DNA from: Opitutaceae bacterium
GTDB lineage: Bacteria > Verrucomicrobiota > Verrucomicrobiia > Opitutales > Opitutaceae
NCBI GenBank assembly: GCA_016711225.1
Contig: JADJTK010000056.1
Location: 1-42,470 of the forward strand
Direction of reading: 5' to 3'
Length of the DNA stretch: 42,470 nucleotides
Position 1 is the stretch's first letter. Each line of letters begins with the position of its first letter. The position numbers were made by a program, and so were the translations under genes. Positions 26,290 through 36,412 of the stretch are shown piece after piece. The notes below the pieces were generated by a model. That model did no database searches and had not been told where the DNA came from. It saw only the letters and a program-made list of their open reading frames with translations.

Positions 26290-27696
26290 ATGGCCCTTGA
26301 GATTCAAAAAGGTCGCAGCAAGTGGTGGTATGGTCGGGTCGCAGTGAATGGCGCTTCTATCGTCAGGAATTTGGGTGTGCTCATCCAGGGGACCCCGCCC
26401 CGGAAACTGCGGAAACTCGGCGACATTCCCTTCGAGCGCTCGCGGGCCAAAGCCCAGGCTGCCCTGGAGAAACTCCAAATCGATCTCAAATCGCGCCGCT
26501 CGGCAGAGGAGCTCGTCCAAACCATCCATGAGATCCGCACCGGTGCGCGCGTCAGTACCCTCCCCTTGGTAGAAGTTTGCGCTCGTTGGAAGGACCTGCC
26601 ACGTCGGCGCCCCCTCAGCGACAGTTACCTCGCACAGGCCGAGAGCCGGATCGAGCGCTTCCTGAAATTTGTGAAGGCGGCGAATCCGGCGATTCACGAT
26701 ATGGATCAAGTGCAGTCGCCGGTATGCCGCGCCTTTTGCCAAGCAGAGACAAAACGCGGCGTCACGGCCAAAACCTACAACAATACCCTGATCTGCCTGC
26801 GCTCGGTCTTCCAGTCCCTGCGTAAGGAGGCGGGCTTGTCGGAGAATCCCTTCGACGGCATCCCGACGCAAGAGGGGGAAACGGTCTTTCGGCACCCCTT
26901 CACAGCCGAAGAGCTCGGCATTCTCGTCGAGAAGGCGAAGGCGAACGAGTTCATCTATCCACTGATCGTCACCGGAATGTGCACCGCCATGCGTCGGGGT
27001 GATTGCTGCACCCTCTTGCGGGAGTCCGTCGACCTCAAGACCGGATTCATCAAGGTGAAGACGTCAAAGACCGGTGAGTACGTGCAGATCCCGATATTCC
27101 CGTTACTCCGCGATGTCCTTGAAAAGGCTATGGAGAAGCCGGTCGAACGCCCCCCTCATTATCTGTTCCCCGACTTGGAAGCCCGGTATCGTGTGACTCC
27201 GGACTATCTGACCGACCGGGTCCGGGACGTCATGCGGGCGGCCGGGTTCTTCGATACCGCAGACGCGGTAGACGAGGAGGAGAAGAATCACGCCCGCGGC
27301 GAGATCCATCAGGAGCGCACAACCGGCCTGCGAAGAGCCTCAGTGCGGGACTTCCATTCGTTCCGGGTCACATGGGTGACCTTGGCGCTCAGCGCCGGCG
27401 TGCCGCTAGAGATCGTCCAGAAAGTCACTGGACACCGCACGGCGAGTATCGTGATGAAGCACTATTTTCAACCGGGGCAGGAGGATTTCCGCCGCACGCT
27501 CGCCGGCAAGATGCCCGCCCTTCTGGTCGGCCCTGAGCCCAGAATTGAGCCCAAAGTCGCGCCCCTCGATCCGGCCGAGTTGCGCACCAAGCTTACCGCG
27601 ATGAGTTCGAAGACGTGGAAGAAGATCCGGGACGAGCTTCTGTCACGCCTCCCGGCACCGCCGGCGGCCGTAGTTGACGTTACCCCGACGTCGTAG
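26290..27696 (+). CDS. tyrosine recombinase / phage-type integrase
   Basis: A 468-residue site-specific recombinase. The catalytic residues are in order: Arg in TAMRRGDCC (near 236), Lys in KTSKTGEYVQIP (near 259), HxxR in FHSFRVTWVT (near 355-358), His in VTGHRT (near 382) and the nucleophilic Tyr in MKHYFQPG (near 391). An N-terminal arm-binding region and a SAM-like core-binding domain (about 90-200) precede them. The C-terminal tail of about 75 residues is extra. The gene faces away from the tRNA-Met fragment; it probably integrates its element there. Confidence 0.92.
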   Translation: MALEIQKGRSKWWYGRVAVNGASIVRNLGVLIQGTPPRKLRKLGDIPFERSRAKAQAALEKLQIDLKSRRSAEELVQTIHEIRTGARVSTLPLVEVCARWKDLPRRRPLSDSYLAQAESRIERFLKFVKAANPAIHDMDQVQSPVCRAFCQAETKRGVTAKTYNNTLICLRSVFQSLRKEAGLSENPFDGIPTQEGETVFRHPFTAEELGILVEKAKANEFIYPLIVTGMCTAMRRGDCCTLLRESVDLKTGFIKVKTSKTGEYVQIPIFPLLRDVLEKAMEKPVERPPHYLFPDLEARYRVTPDYLTDRVRDVMRAAGFFDTADAVDEEEKNHARGEIHQERTTGLRRASVRDFHSFRVTWVTLALSAGVPLEIVQKVTGHRTASIVMKHYFQPGQEDFRRTLAGKMPALLVGPEPRIEPKVAPLDPAELRTKLTAMSSKTWKKIRDELLSRLPAPPAAVVDVTPTS

Positions 27697-27911
27697 GCTC
27701 CCGTGGAGCCGTGAACTCACAGGGAAGATTGAACGTCTCCGCTCTAGGTCATCAGCCGGAGGCTTACGCCTTTCTGTCCACACGCCAACCATGGCCCCAA
27801 GCCTAATTGGCGACTGCGACCGGGGTCAGCCGTCCGCAGCTCTCGCGCCTGCTGGAGTTTCGCGCCCGGGAATGGTTGGGCACGCGGACATCCCGGCAGT
27901 CCAGTGCGCAC

Positions 27912-28604
27912 CTACTCCAGCCGAAACTCGTCTTCGGGGCCGGCCGGGGTGAGCACGGCAGGTGAGTCGTGGCGCGGGCTGTTCACCAGCGAACCGATCG
28001 CCTGAGCAACCATGTCCTGCGCGGGATAGGGCTCGGCGAATCCGGCCAGTTGGTCCGCGGTGATCGGCCCCGGAGCCAGCCAAGCGGTGGCACGATCGCC
28101 GGTCAGAATGACGGGCATACGATCATGGATCGGCGTCATCAGGGAATTAGGACGCGTGGTGAAGACGAGAAAGGTCTCCGGCCGGGTCGCGGTCGCCGCT
28201 TCGTAGCTTCCGGCGAAACAAAATGGGTGGCCGCCGCGCAGTTGGATATCGAAAGGCTGCTTGCGGTCGCCCGCGAACCGCTGCCATTCGTAAAAGCCGT
28301 CGGCCGGAATCAGGCAGCGGCGCTGTTGAATCGCCTGGCGGAACAGGGGCTTGGTGAACGCCCCTTCGGTTCGCGCATTGATCGGCGCCAGCTTTGGCTT
28401 CTCCGACTCATCCCAGAACGGCACGAACCCCCACCGCATGGTCGCGATCCGCGCTCGCCCGTCCTCTCCGCCCACCACCACCGGGAGCTCCTGGCTGGGC
28501 GATACGTTGTAGCGCGCCGTCAGCGTCCAGGGAGGAATCCCAAAAGCTTCGAGCAGATGCGCGGTGATCTGGTCGGTGTCCTTGATGCGGTAACGGCCAC
28601 ACAT
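27912..28604 (-). CDS. SRAP domain protein (abasic-site DNA-protein crosslinker, YedK/HMCES type)
   Basis: A 230-residue SRAP protein. Cys2 of MCGRYR is the catalytic residue that bonds to abasic sites in single-stranded DNA. The other active-site residues are visible: Asn76 in PINARTE, Glu106 in DGFYEWQ and His160 in TPIHDRMPVIL. MRWGFVPFW is the usual conserved block. I placed the start at the ATG ending at 28604, because Cys must be residue 2; the open frame continues 102 residues upstream without known similarity. A deleted relative lies at 23064. The region 27697-27911 shows no gene. Confidence 0.93.
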   Translation of the reverse strand: MCGRYRIKDTDQITAHLLEAFGIPPWTLTARYNVSPSQELPVVVGGEDGRARIATMRWGFVPFWDESEKPKLAPINARTEGAFTKPLFRQAIQQRRCLIPADGFYEWQRFAGDRKQPFDIQLRGGHPFCFAGSYEAATATRPETFLVFTTRPNSLMTPIHDRMPVILTGDRATAWLAPGPITADQLAGFAEPYPAQDMVAQAIGSLVNSPRHDSPAVLTPAGPEDEFRLE

Positions 28605-29036
28605 GTCCGGAGGATACGCGATCCCGCGGCGGTGCAACCTTCGGATCGGCCATCTCACAAATCGGAAAGGTTGTCGCCCTTGCGGCAGCCGCCGGTCACG
28701 AATCCGTGCAGCCCGTGAAGGAAATCGCGCCATCCCGCGGCACGCGCTCAAGCCGGTGGGCGCGTCGAAGGGCAAGGCGAAGTGCCCGAAGACCGCCTTC
28801 GTGCGCTCATAGATCAGGCGCTCGAACATCGCGCTGCGCTCGCCCGTCTCGCTCATCGGCCCGAAATCCCCGCTGATGAAGTGCAGCAGTTGCAGCGGAT
28901 CGAATTGCACGCTGACGCTGAGCTACTGGTCGACTGTGCAAACCGAGAGGCGACGGCTCTCGAGGTACAGGAGAGGCCCGGCACCCGTTCTTTGGGAGAA
29001 CCTAGCCGAAAATGCCGGGGGCGTGAGCTGCCTCGA
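28605..29036. other. intergenic stretch with an unassigned minus-strand frame and a flank repeat
   Basis: The minus strand stays open upstream of the SRAP start and contains LQLLHFISGDFGPMSETGER, then SAMFERLIYERTKAVFGHFA, which looks protein-like but which I cannot assign. At 28988-29015 lies a copy (TTCTTTGGGAGAACCTAGCC) of a sequence also present at 32159-32185, behind the Ig-like gene. Confidence 0.35.
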
Positions 29037-29240
29037 TTACTTCGTTCGTTCGCAGATCTGCGCGGCGTGGCCACGGCGCCACCGGAGGACCTCGCTTTGT
29101 GCAATCTCGCCGCGATAGGACCACCACAGCCTCCTGTCGTACCAGACGGCGTTAACGCCGGTGCCGTCTTTGAGTTCGAGCCAGACGCTTTCGTTGAGCT
29201 CAGGCAATGAAGTCGAATAATCCATGCCCAACTCTAGCAC
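29037..29240 (-). CDS. small hypothetical protein
   Basis: At 67 residues, the middle (NESVWLELKDGTGVNAVWYD, then RRLWWSYRGEIAQSEVLRWR) has the regular aromatic and charged pattern of a small folded beta-rich protein. I do not recognise the family. The last 15 residues look random. Confidence 0.35.
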   Translation of the reverse strand: MLELGMDYSTSLPELNESVWLELKDGTGVNAVWYDRRLWWSYRGEIAQSEVLRWRRGHAAQICERTK

Positions 29241-29339
29241 GCCGCACGGACATCCGCGGGCCTACCCCTACCTCGCCCACTCCAAAAGGCGCTAAGCGCG
29301 AGCCAGTTTACGGTCGAGGTGTGAGAGGCGAATCAACCT

Positions 29340-29445
29340 TTCGTGCGGCTACGCCCTAGCCGGAATCGGTTATGAGGGCGCTGCGAATCGCCAGCGCGGG
29401 CGCGGCCCGGCCACAGGAGTCTCTCCCCGGGGCCCATCTGCCCCC
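29340..29445 (-). pseudogene. relic of the C-terminus of an Ig-like protein paralogue
   Basis: The minus strand encodes, across a one-base shift, QMGPGE then DSCGRAAPALAIRSAL and ITDSG. It parallels the corrected C-terminus of the Ig-like gene (QMGAGQDSCGRAAPALAIRS). No upstream part of that gene is present. 29241-29339 and 29446-29535 show no gene. Confidence 0.65.
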
Positions 29446-29535
29446 CAATCGATACTCATGACCACAAAGGAGCTCCGTTCAGACGCTCTGGTCGCAACAC
29501 GAGCATGAACACGGCTACGGCGAGGCGGTGAACCG

Positions 29536-31981
29536 ATGAAGGGCGGTCGCTCTCCGATTTCGTCGTTTACCGACGTCCTCCACTCCTCAGATTCAGCTTG
29601 TGAACCGCAATCGCTGCGCTGCCGGACCCCTGAATCAACTTCTCATCCCTGTCGGGGATTGGCACTGATCGTCAGCCTTCTTCTCGCAGGGTGTAGCACG
29701 GTCCAGCAGCGAAAGGACCGAATCGAGGCCCATTTTCAGAACGGAGTGTCCTTGGCAGAAGCGGGTGTTGAACACGCCCCTGAAGCGATTGCCGAATTTG
29801 AAACAGTTCTCCGCTTCAACCCCAATCATCTGGGGAGCCCATACCCAACTGGGCGCCATTCTATCCAGTGATCCAGCGCGCCTGCCCGAAGCGATTGCAC
29901 ACTACAAAGCCGCCGTTCGTATCGACCCATCCGATCCATTTGCGCACAATAATCTCGGCAACGCATTCGCAGAATCTAACGACCATATCGCAAATGCCAT
30001 CGAACAATACAAGCTCGCGGAAAATCTAGACCCCAGTGACTCCAAATTCCATTTCAATCACGGCCTTGCTCTCGTGCGGCTGCCCGACCGCCTGCCGGAA
30101 GCTATCGTTGAGTTCCGGAAAGCCGTGGCGCTAAACCCCAACTATGCCGATGCGTACTACAGCCTCGGGCAAGCTCTTGCAGACCTTCCAGGGAGACAAG
30201 CCGAGGCGATCGCGGCGTTCAAATCGGCGTTAAGGTCAAGGCCCGTTCACTCAAACGCGCACTGCGCATTAGCAAACATTCTCGTCAATCTTCCGGGCCG
30301 CGCGCCAGAAGCAATCTCCCATTACGAAGCCGCGCGCAGCATTGATCCCAATAATGCCGGTGTGAGAAATAACCTGGGCTTGGCCCTTGCGAAAATCCCC
30401 GCTCGCGAGACCGAGGCGATCTCCGAACTGCGAGCGGCAGCCCAACTTGATCCTCTCCTATGGAGCCCATGGGCAAGCCTCGGAAGCATTCTGCTCAAAC
30501 AGCCTGCTCGAATCGAGGAGGCCATCTTCGCCTATCGCACCGCGGCCCAGCTTCGCCCCAACCATGCGCAATCATGGGTTAATCTCGGTGCGGCTCTACT
30601 CGCGTCACCGGTTCGCAAAATCGAATCGGTCGCCGCATTTCGCAACGCCGTACGCATTTCACCTGAGGATGCGCCGGCACATAATGGCCTTGGATACGCA
30701 CTCGCGGAAATATCAGGGGAGACCATCGAGGCGCGAACGGAGTTCGAAACCGCCCTGCGGCTCGACCCAAACTCGTCAGACGCCCGGATCAATCTTGGCA
30801 ATCTGGCCCGCGCCGCTGGGAAAACTTCGGAGGCGTTGGCCCACTTCGAAGCCGCCGCCAGTATCGACACGACGAGCGCGTCAGCGCACAACAATATCGG
30901 CGTGATTCTTGAAACCATTCCAGGACGAGCCCCGGAGGCGATCGACCAGTATCGCCAAGCAGTCACCATCGATCCCGACAACACTGACGCCCACCTGAAT
31001 CTTGCCCGGGGCCTTTCGGAACAGCTGGAGTATATCGACGAGGCTTCCAGCCATGCAACCCGGGTGATTGAACTCGCACCCACCGATTCGGATGCGTTCG
31101 CTATACGAGCCTTCTGCGCACAAAGAAGTCGCAATCTTCGTGCCGCGCGCATCGACATCAATCGGGCCATAGAGCTTGCGCCCCAGACTGCAGCCTACTG
31201 GGACCGCCGTGGATCGATCGGGATGCTTCAGCAAACAACCGAGAACGCTATTCAAGACTTCAGCAAGGCCATCGAATTGGCTCCCAGAGTCGGCATTTAC
31301 TGGGATCATCGGGGTACAGCGAAACTGCTTAGCGCGGATCCAGATGGAGCGCTCGCCGATTTCGGCGAAGTCCTTCGCCTCGAGCCTAACAATATCCTCG
31401 CGATTCGGGGGCTAGCACGGGCAAGACTGACCAAGCGAGACTACCCAGGCGCGATCGCCGAGTATTCGAAGGCGATCGCACTCAATCCCCTGACCTCTCT
31501 AGACTTAAGGGCGCGCGGGTTGGCCAAGGAACTCTCGGGGGATTTCTCCGGCGCTCTAGCCGACTTCGAACAATCCCTCACGCTGGCCGATGGCGACGTC
31601 CCGTACTCTAGTTTCTGGAGTTTTCTTCTCCGGAGTCGACTGCACCGTCCCTCCGACAATCGCGACCTCGCGGCGATCGTGGCAACATCCCCGGATGAAT
31701 GGGTCAGAACGCTTGCTCAGTTTCTGGTCGGCACGATCAACGAACAGACGCTTCTCGCCACCACCTTCTCCGCCGACGGAACGCCCGACAACGAGCGCCA
31801 ATGCGAGGCGTTCTACTACGCAGGCGTTGTCCGTCTGATCAATGGTAGCACAGATCAGGCTCGGAAGCTATTTGAACGCTGCGAGCAGACACACGTGACA
31901 AAGTTCGTGGAGTTCGAGGCGGCCAAGGCTGAACTCGCCCGCATGTCCGTCGCCCCCGTACTTACAACACGCGAGTTCTGA
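29536..31981 (+). CDS. TPR-repeat lipoprotein, frameshifted
   Basis: A lipobox (LIVSLLLAGC, near 29660-29695) and the first TPR (AHFQNGVSLAEAGVEHAPEA) are in the frame starting at 29536. Near 29835 similarity jumps to the frame of 29765-31981 (LGAHTQLGAILSSDPARLPE). One or two bases are affected, around CTGGGGAGCC. The remaining about 700 residues are at least fifteen tandem TPRs with the usual W/LG-Y/A-P spacing (for example AHNNLGNAFAES, NADAYYSLGQALADLPGRQA). TPRs bind partner proteins; the lipid anchor would hold it at a membrane. The start codon is uncertain: the ATG at 29536 leaves an unusually long N-region. Visibly lower GC than the core genes suggests transfer. Confidence 0.8.
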
Positions 31982-32271
31982 TCAGCCTATTCCGGCCGGC
32001 GCTTGCGGTTGGATGGCCGGTCCGGTTTGAGCGGGCCCGGGCGTTCAACCGGTTGGCCGGCCGATCGTGCCGACCCAAGGGCCACGGTCCGGGCCGCTCC
32101 CGCCAAGGCGAGAGCAAGTGTTGAAGAGTCCTTAAGCTCCATGAGTGGTTCGGCCCCCTTCTCTGGGAGAACCCAGCCGAGATGCAGGGCTGCGAGGGTC
32201 CCCCTCGCTACCCGCAGCGGCCTTAAGCGCGGGCCGGGAGAAGCGTATCTATCACGCAGCGTCGATTTCGT
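31982..32271. other. gap between converging genes
   Basis: The 290 bp between the TPR gene and the Ig-like gene hold no gene. There is an imperfect palindrome (CCGGTTTGA near 32022 with TCAACCGG near 32046), a GTAGCGA-type hairpin in reverse orientation (GCGAGGGTCCCCCTCGCTAC, 32190-32209) and the flank sequence 32159-32185 repeated at 28988. Confidence 0.4.
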
Positions 32272-34516
32272 TCACGGTCCGACGACCAGGCCTGCGGTCA
32301 CATCCAGACCGGTGTCGGTGAAGAGAGCGCTTCGGATCGCCAACGCCGGGGCGGCCCGGCCACAAGAGTCCTGGCCGGCGCCCATCTGCACCTGGGCGAG
32401 ACCGCGGACAGTGATGCTCTCGCCATTGAGCTGGGAGAGGGGAGGTGCCAGCGATCTTGATCATCGCCGCGCCACCGGTTCCGAAGAAGAGGTACGGCTG
32501 AGCCAAGCTGCTGGCCTCGATTCCGTGGACGACCACCAGCCCGCCAACCGAAGTGACGGTGGGCGCATAGATGCCCGTCAGCCCTGCGTCGGAGTTGTAG
32601 GCGGCATTTCCCTGGTGAATGCCACCGAGTTGTCCGCTCGAAGAAACGATACCGGCGGCGGCCACACTCGCCCACCCCGTATAGACCACTTCCGGGCGAG
32701 TGGCGCCCGGGTTGGTGAAGGAGCCCACCGAATAGATCGTGAAGTGCGTCGTGGCATCGGCCCCGGCGAGGATGATCGTCGCCTTGCCCTTCATGTACTC
32801 GATGCCGCTCTGGTTGTAGAGCGCCGGGGCCATCGGCCCGCTGGGGTTGTCGAGCACCACGGTGATCGCCCCCGCGCCGGACATTTCCACCTGCACGATG
32901 CTGGCGTTCTCATCGAGGAACGACATCCGGGCGATCTGCTTGGGATCCGCTGTAAACGTGCCCGCCGCGCCAGTAAGCAGGAACTGGTCGTACACCGCCC
33001 CGGTTACCGGGTGGCGGATGTCCTGCCACTCCGCCCGGGTCGCCACGCTGCCGGCCGTACGTTGGCCCGCGGCCGGGGTGATGCCAACGATCGTCGGCCG
33101 GGAAAGCGTGCTGGTCGCTCCGGACGTCAGCACCACATCGTAGATCCCCGCGTCAGCCGAACCCTTGCTCCCCAGGATGAGCGAGCGGTTCGTCGCATTG
33201 GCGATGACACGCCCCCCTTTGTGCCATTGGAAAGTCGGCGCCGGTGTCCCCGTGGCCGAAACGGTCAGCTGAACCGCGCTTCCGGCGATCGCCACTCGGT
33301 CCACGGGCTGGTCAACAATCGCCACGGGAATCACGACGGGATTGACGGTCAACGTTGCCGCACTGCTGGTGGCCGAGCCAAGGGAGTTGGTCGCCACCAC
33401 CGAGTAGCTGCCGGCACTGGCCGCGACAGCACTGGCGATCTTGTACGAAGCGCTCGTGGCTCCACTGATGGCTACACCATTCTTTCGCCACTGGTAGCGC
33501 GCCGCAGGCACACCGCTCACCCCCACCGAAAACGTCACCGAATCACTGATGGTCACGGACTGACTCGCCGGCTGGCTCGTGATCGCTGGCATCGCGGCGC
33601 CCGCAGGAAGGGCGTCCGACAAATCAGGAATCCCGTCGCCGTCCGAATCGCTCGGGTCGGAGAACGAAAGGTAGTAGTCGCGAAGATCCGCCCAATAGGT
33701 CGTCAGAATCCCATCCGCCAAAGTGAGGGTACCTCGATACGACGAGCCCGAGCGGGTCAGGGTGCCGGCGCTGACGAGGTAGACTGTGCCGTCACCGGCT
33801 GTCAGGGAAAACGCGCCATAGCTGAGCGCGTTGCCGCCGCTCCCCAGCGAATAGGTGGTCGAACCGGTCGCGTACTCGTCAACGCCCGGAAAATACGCGG
33901 CGAACTCCATTCGGTTCACCACCCCACGCGTGTACGTTGCCGTGCCACTGATGCTGTTGAGCCGTAGCTCCCCGGTGACCGTGCTCGCAGAATAGCCCGA
34001 GAGCTGGGTAGTGGCCGAATAGCGCCCCGTCAGACTGTTCGCACTGCGCGTGATCCGCACCGAGATCGAAAACGGCGCGGCCGCCACCATGCTGTAACCG
34101 GTGCCCGATGTCGTGAGGCTGGTCAAGCGGCTGACCTGGATGAAATCGGGCACCCCGTCGCCATCGGCGTCGGTCTGTGGAATCGTCAAGGTGAACGAAC
34201 CATAATCCACGTACTGGCTCCGCGTGGCTTGGCCGTAGGCCCCCTCGTAGACGCCCGGGGTGTTCGCCCGCGGCCGAACCTCACCGCTGGTCGCACTATG
34301 GAGCGAATCGATCAGGAACTCGCCGGTCGTTCCGTTGAAGGTGGAGAAGTAGGTATAGAGGTTCCCATAGGCGGGCGCGTAGAACGGATCGGACACGAGC
34401 AGTTGGAACGACTTCGCGGTCGCCGAGACCGCAGCCGTTTGTTGGGCGACGGCGAGAGGCGAGGCGCACACGAGTGCTACGGCGAGCACGGCGAGAGGAC
34501 TGGGGCGGGCTTTCAT
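32272..34516 (-). CDS. secreted Ig-like repeat protein with calcium-binding DxDxDG motifs
   Basis: A signal peptide (MKARPSPLAVLAVALVCASP, cleavage probably after VAQ) is followed by beta-rich repeats and two thrombospondin-type-3-like calcium motifs (TDADGDGVPDF; SDSDGDGIPDL). Two Ig-like domains then follow (ITSQPASQSVTISDSVTFSV, YQWRKNGVAI; and IVDQPVDRVAIAGSAVQLTV, FQWHKGGRVI). The C-terminal region has a repeated beta fold (GTFTADPKQIARMSFLDENA). The open frame 32252-34564 loses similarity near 32440, after TSPL. In another frame it continues SQLNGESITVRGLAQVQM, GAGQDSCGRAAPALAIRS and ends GLVVGP-stop at 32272. ATGs at 34516 and 34525 are both possible. The function is probably adhesion or surface structure. 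Confidence 0.82.
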
Positions 34517-34706
34517 GACGCTCATTAAACCATACCACCTGCGACATCCGCAGTCCCACCCCACCGCGGGTCACAATCTTTCGGTTTCCGACGGGCTGCC
34601 GCCCCACCCCTCCATTGCTAGCTCCACCTTGTGACGAATTCGATCTCCACGTTGTCACAATCGCTATCCGTCAAGACCGCCCCCGGCGGACGCAAAGCCA
34701 CGAAGA

Positions 34707-35497
34707 CTATTTGGGACAACTCAACACCGTCCCGGTAATGCTGTAGCTGTTATTGCGCCCCAGCCTGGACAGGAGCGCACGGCCGCTCGATGTCGGGTCC
34801 AACGAGTACTCACTGCCTTTGTACCAAAGCGTGACCCAGGCGTGCCCGGCCTGGCCCGGTTTGTAGGCGGCCGGAACCCCCATTCGGATACCCACCTCAC
34901 GGTATCCGGCCTTCAGCAAGGCGTCCGCCAGCCACATCGATTTTTGAGCGCAATCGCCCTTGCCCCGCGCCACCGTGACTGCCGGCGGCAGCCACCCTCA
35001 TCGGACGCTTCGTATCGGATCTGATAGAATGCGTAATCGGCGAACCGTTCCGCCTCCTGCAAGGAGGCTGGCTCCGGACGTTGGATGCCCGCCCGGGCTT
35101 CGGTGAGTCGGTCGGCGAGGAAACTCATCAACTGGGGATTGAGTTTGCGAGCGTCCCCGCCTTCCTCGTGGAAAGGATCCAGGTATTTTGCGCTCGAGGA
35201 GACCACCGACGCAGGGGGGCTCTTTCCGGGAGGGGGCAGCGGCGATGTTTCAGGTGCCGGATCCAGGGACCGGCCGAGGGAAATCGCACCCTTCGAATCC
35301 AACTGCGGGGCAAAAGTCAGGGCTGGCTGTGCCGAAACATGAACCTGTGCGGCAGGGGCCCGTCGCGCCTGGTTTCGCAGATCGAAGAAACGCACTGTCC
35401 AGGCGACTCCAGCAAGAAGAACGAGGACACCCAACCACCAATACCACGGTGGTCCGGAATAGCGCCACGAGTATCCAGGTAGAGTCGGTTCAGACAT
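34707..35497 (-). CDS. membrane-anchored transglutaminase-like protein, frameshifted
   Basis: The N-terminus has one membrane segment (WYWWLGVLVLLAGVAWTV), then a Pro-rich linker and a helical region (QLMSFLADRLTEARAGIQRP). Near 34980 similarity jumps frame, to VARGKGDCAQKSMWLADALL. The catalytic triad of the transglutaminase-like fold is then present: Cys in KGDCAQKS, His in QAGHAWVTLW and Asp in YSLDPTSS. The enzyme could be a protease or amidase; the substrate is unknown. The ATG ending at 35497 gives MSEPTLPGY. The gap 34517-34706 has no gene. Confidence 0.7.
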
Positions 35498-35596
35498 GAC
35501 AGGCGAAGTCGCTGCAGAGAGCGTTCCCGAAAGCTTGGATTGGGGCAACTCCGCACAACCGTCAGGAGTCCTCGAAACCGGCTTATATCAATTTCG

Positions 35597-36400
35597 CTAC
35601 AGGTTCTTGGTATGTCCACAACGAGGGTAATTGGAACATCCCAGAAACTTACCTTGAGTGGATCGTTTCGTGCGCTGGACAAGCCTCCCATCCGAGCACC
35701 GCGGACAACTGTCGCCCGCTTGGGGTTGCGAGGGGAGACTCGGCGGGATTTCGGCACCATGCACCTGCGCGGTTGTATTTGAGACGGGAAGGCCAGCCGC
35801 ATTGATCCTCTCGGGAGCAGGTTGAACCAGGCTGGCCGGTTCGGCCTGATTCAGCAGCGCCGTGATCTGGGTCCGCAGGTCGGCCGCGCTGTAGCTCGCC
35901 TGGGCGGGGACGTGGAGAAGCGGCAGACTGCAGGAGCGAAAGACGTCATCGACGAAGGCATCGCGCTTCTGGCGGTCGGCACGGCCATGGGAACTGTCGT
36001 CGAGTTCGAGGCCGGCGACAGGGGTGAGGTCGGAGGTGCGCACGAGCAGAAAGTCGACGTGCTTCTGGTTGATCTGATTGCCGGCCCGGGTGCGGACGGA
36101 AGGCGTGAAGAGCCCTTGCGCGGTTTTTGAAGATGTCGCCCAGCCAGACCTTGGACAGCAGCCCGACTCCATCAGGCAGAGCCTGCTCCAGTGCTCCGAG
36201 GAACGACCGTTCGGCCGGAGTCAGAATCGGGCCTCGTAGCTCATAGATGCTTGCATCGCCGGAGGCTCAGCAGCCCCACCGAGCTTGACCTTCAGCGCGC
36301 AGCAGCGACGATAGCCAGCAGAACCATTATGACGAGGATGACGAGGAAAGAGAGGAGATATGGGCATGGTAAAGAATCGATACGATGCAATCGGGAGAAG
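35597..36400 (-). pseudogene. DUF2726 protein with C-terminal topoisomerase-type zinc finger, broken frame
   Basis: Reading leftward: a membrane segment (LVILVIMVLLAIVAAAR, near 36310-36345) ending in a stop; LTPAERSFLGALEQALPDGV and GLLSKVWLGDIFKN in a second frame; then, after the A5 run near 36126, GLFTPSVRTRAGNQINQKHV, DFLLVRTSDLTPVAGLELDD and SLPLLHVPAQ in a third. These are the TM-DUF2726 architecture. The C-terminus CPRCSDGRLVQRTKRSTQGK and FLGCSNYPRC is a zf-C4_Topoisom finger. DUF2726 is related to nuclease-like folds. At least three breaks separate pieces whose residues are otherwise conserved. Confidence 0.7.
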
Positions 36401-36412
36401 CGCGCTTCGTGC

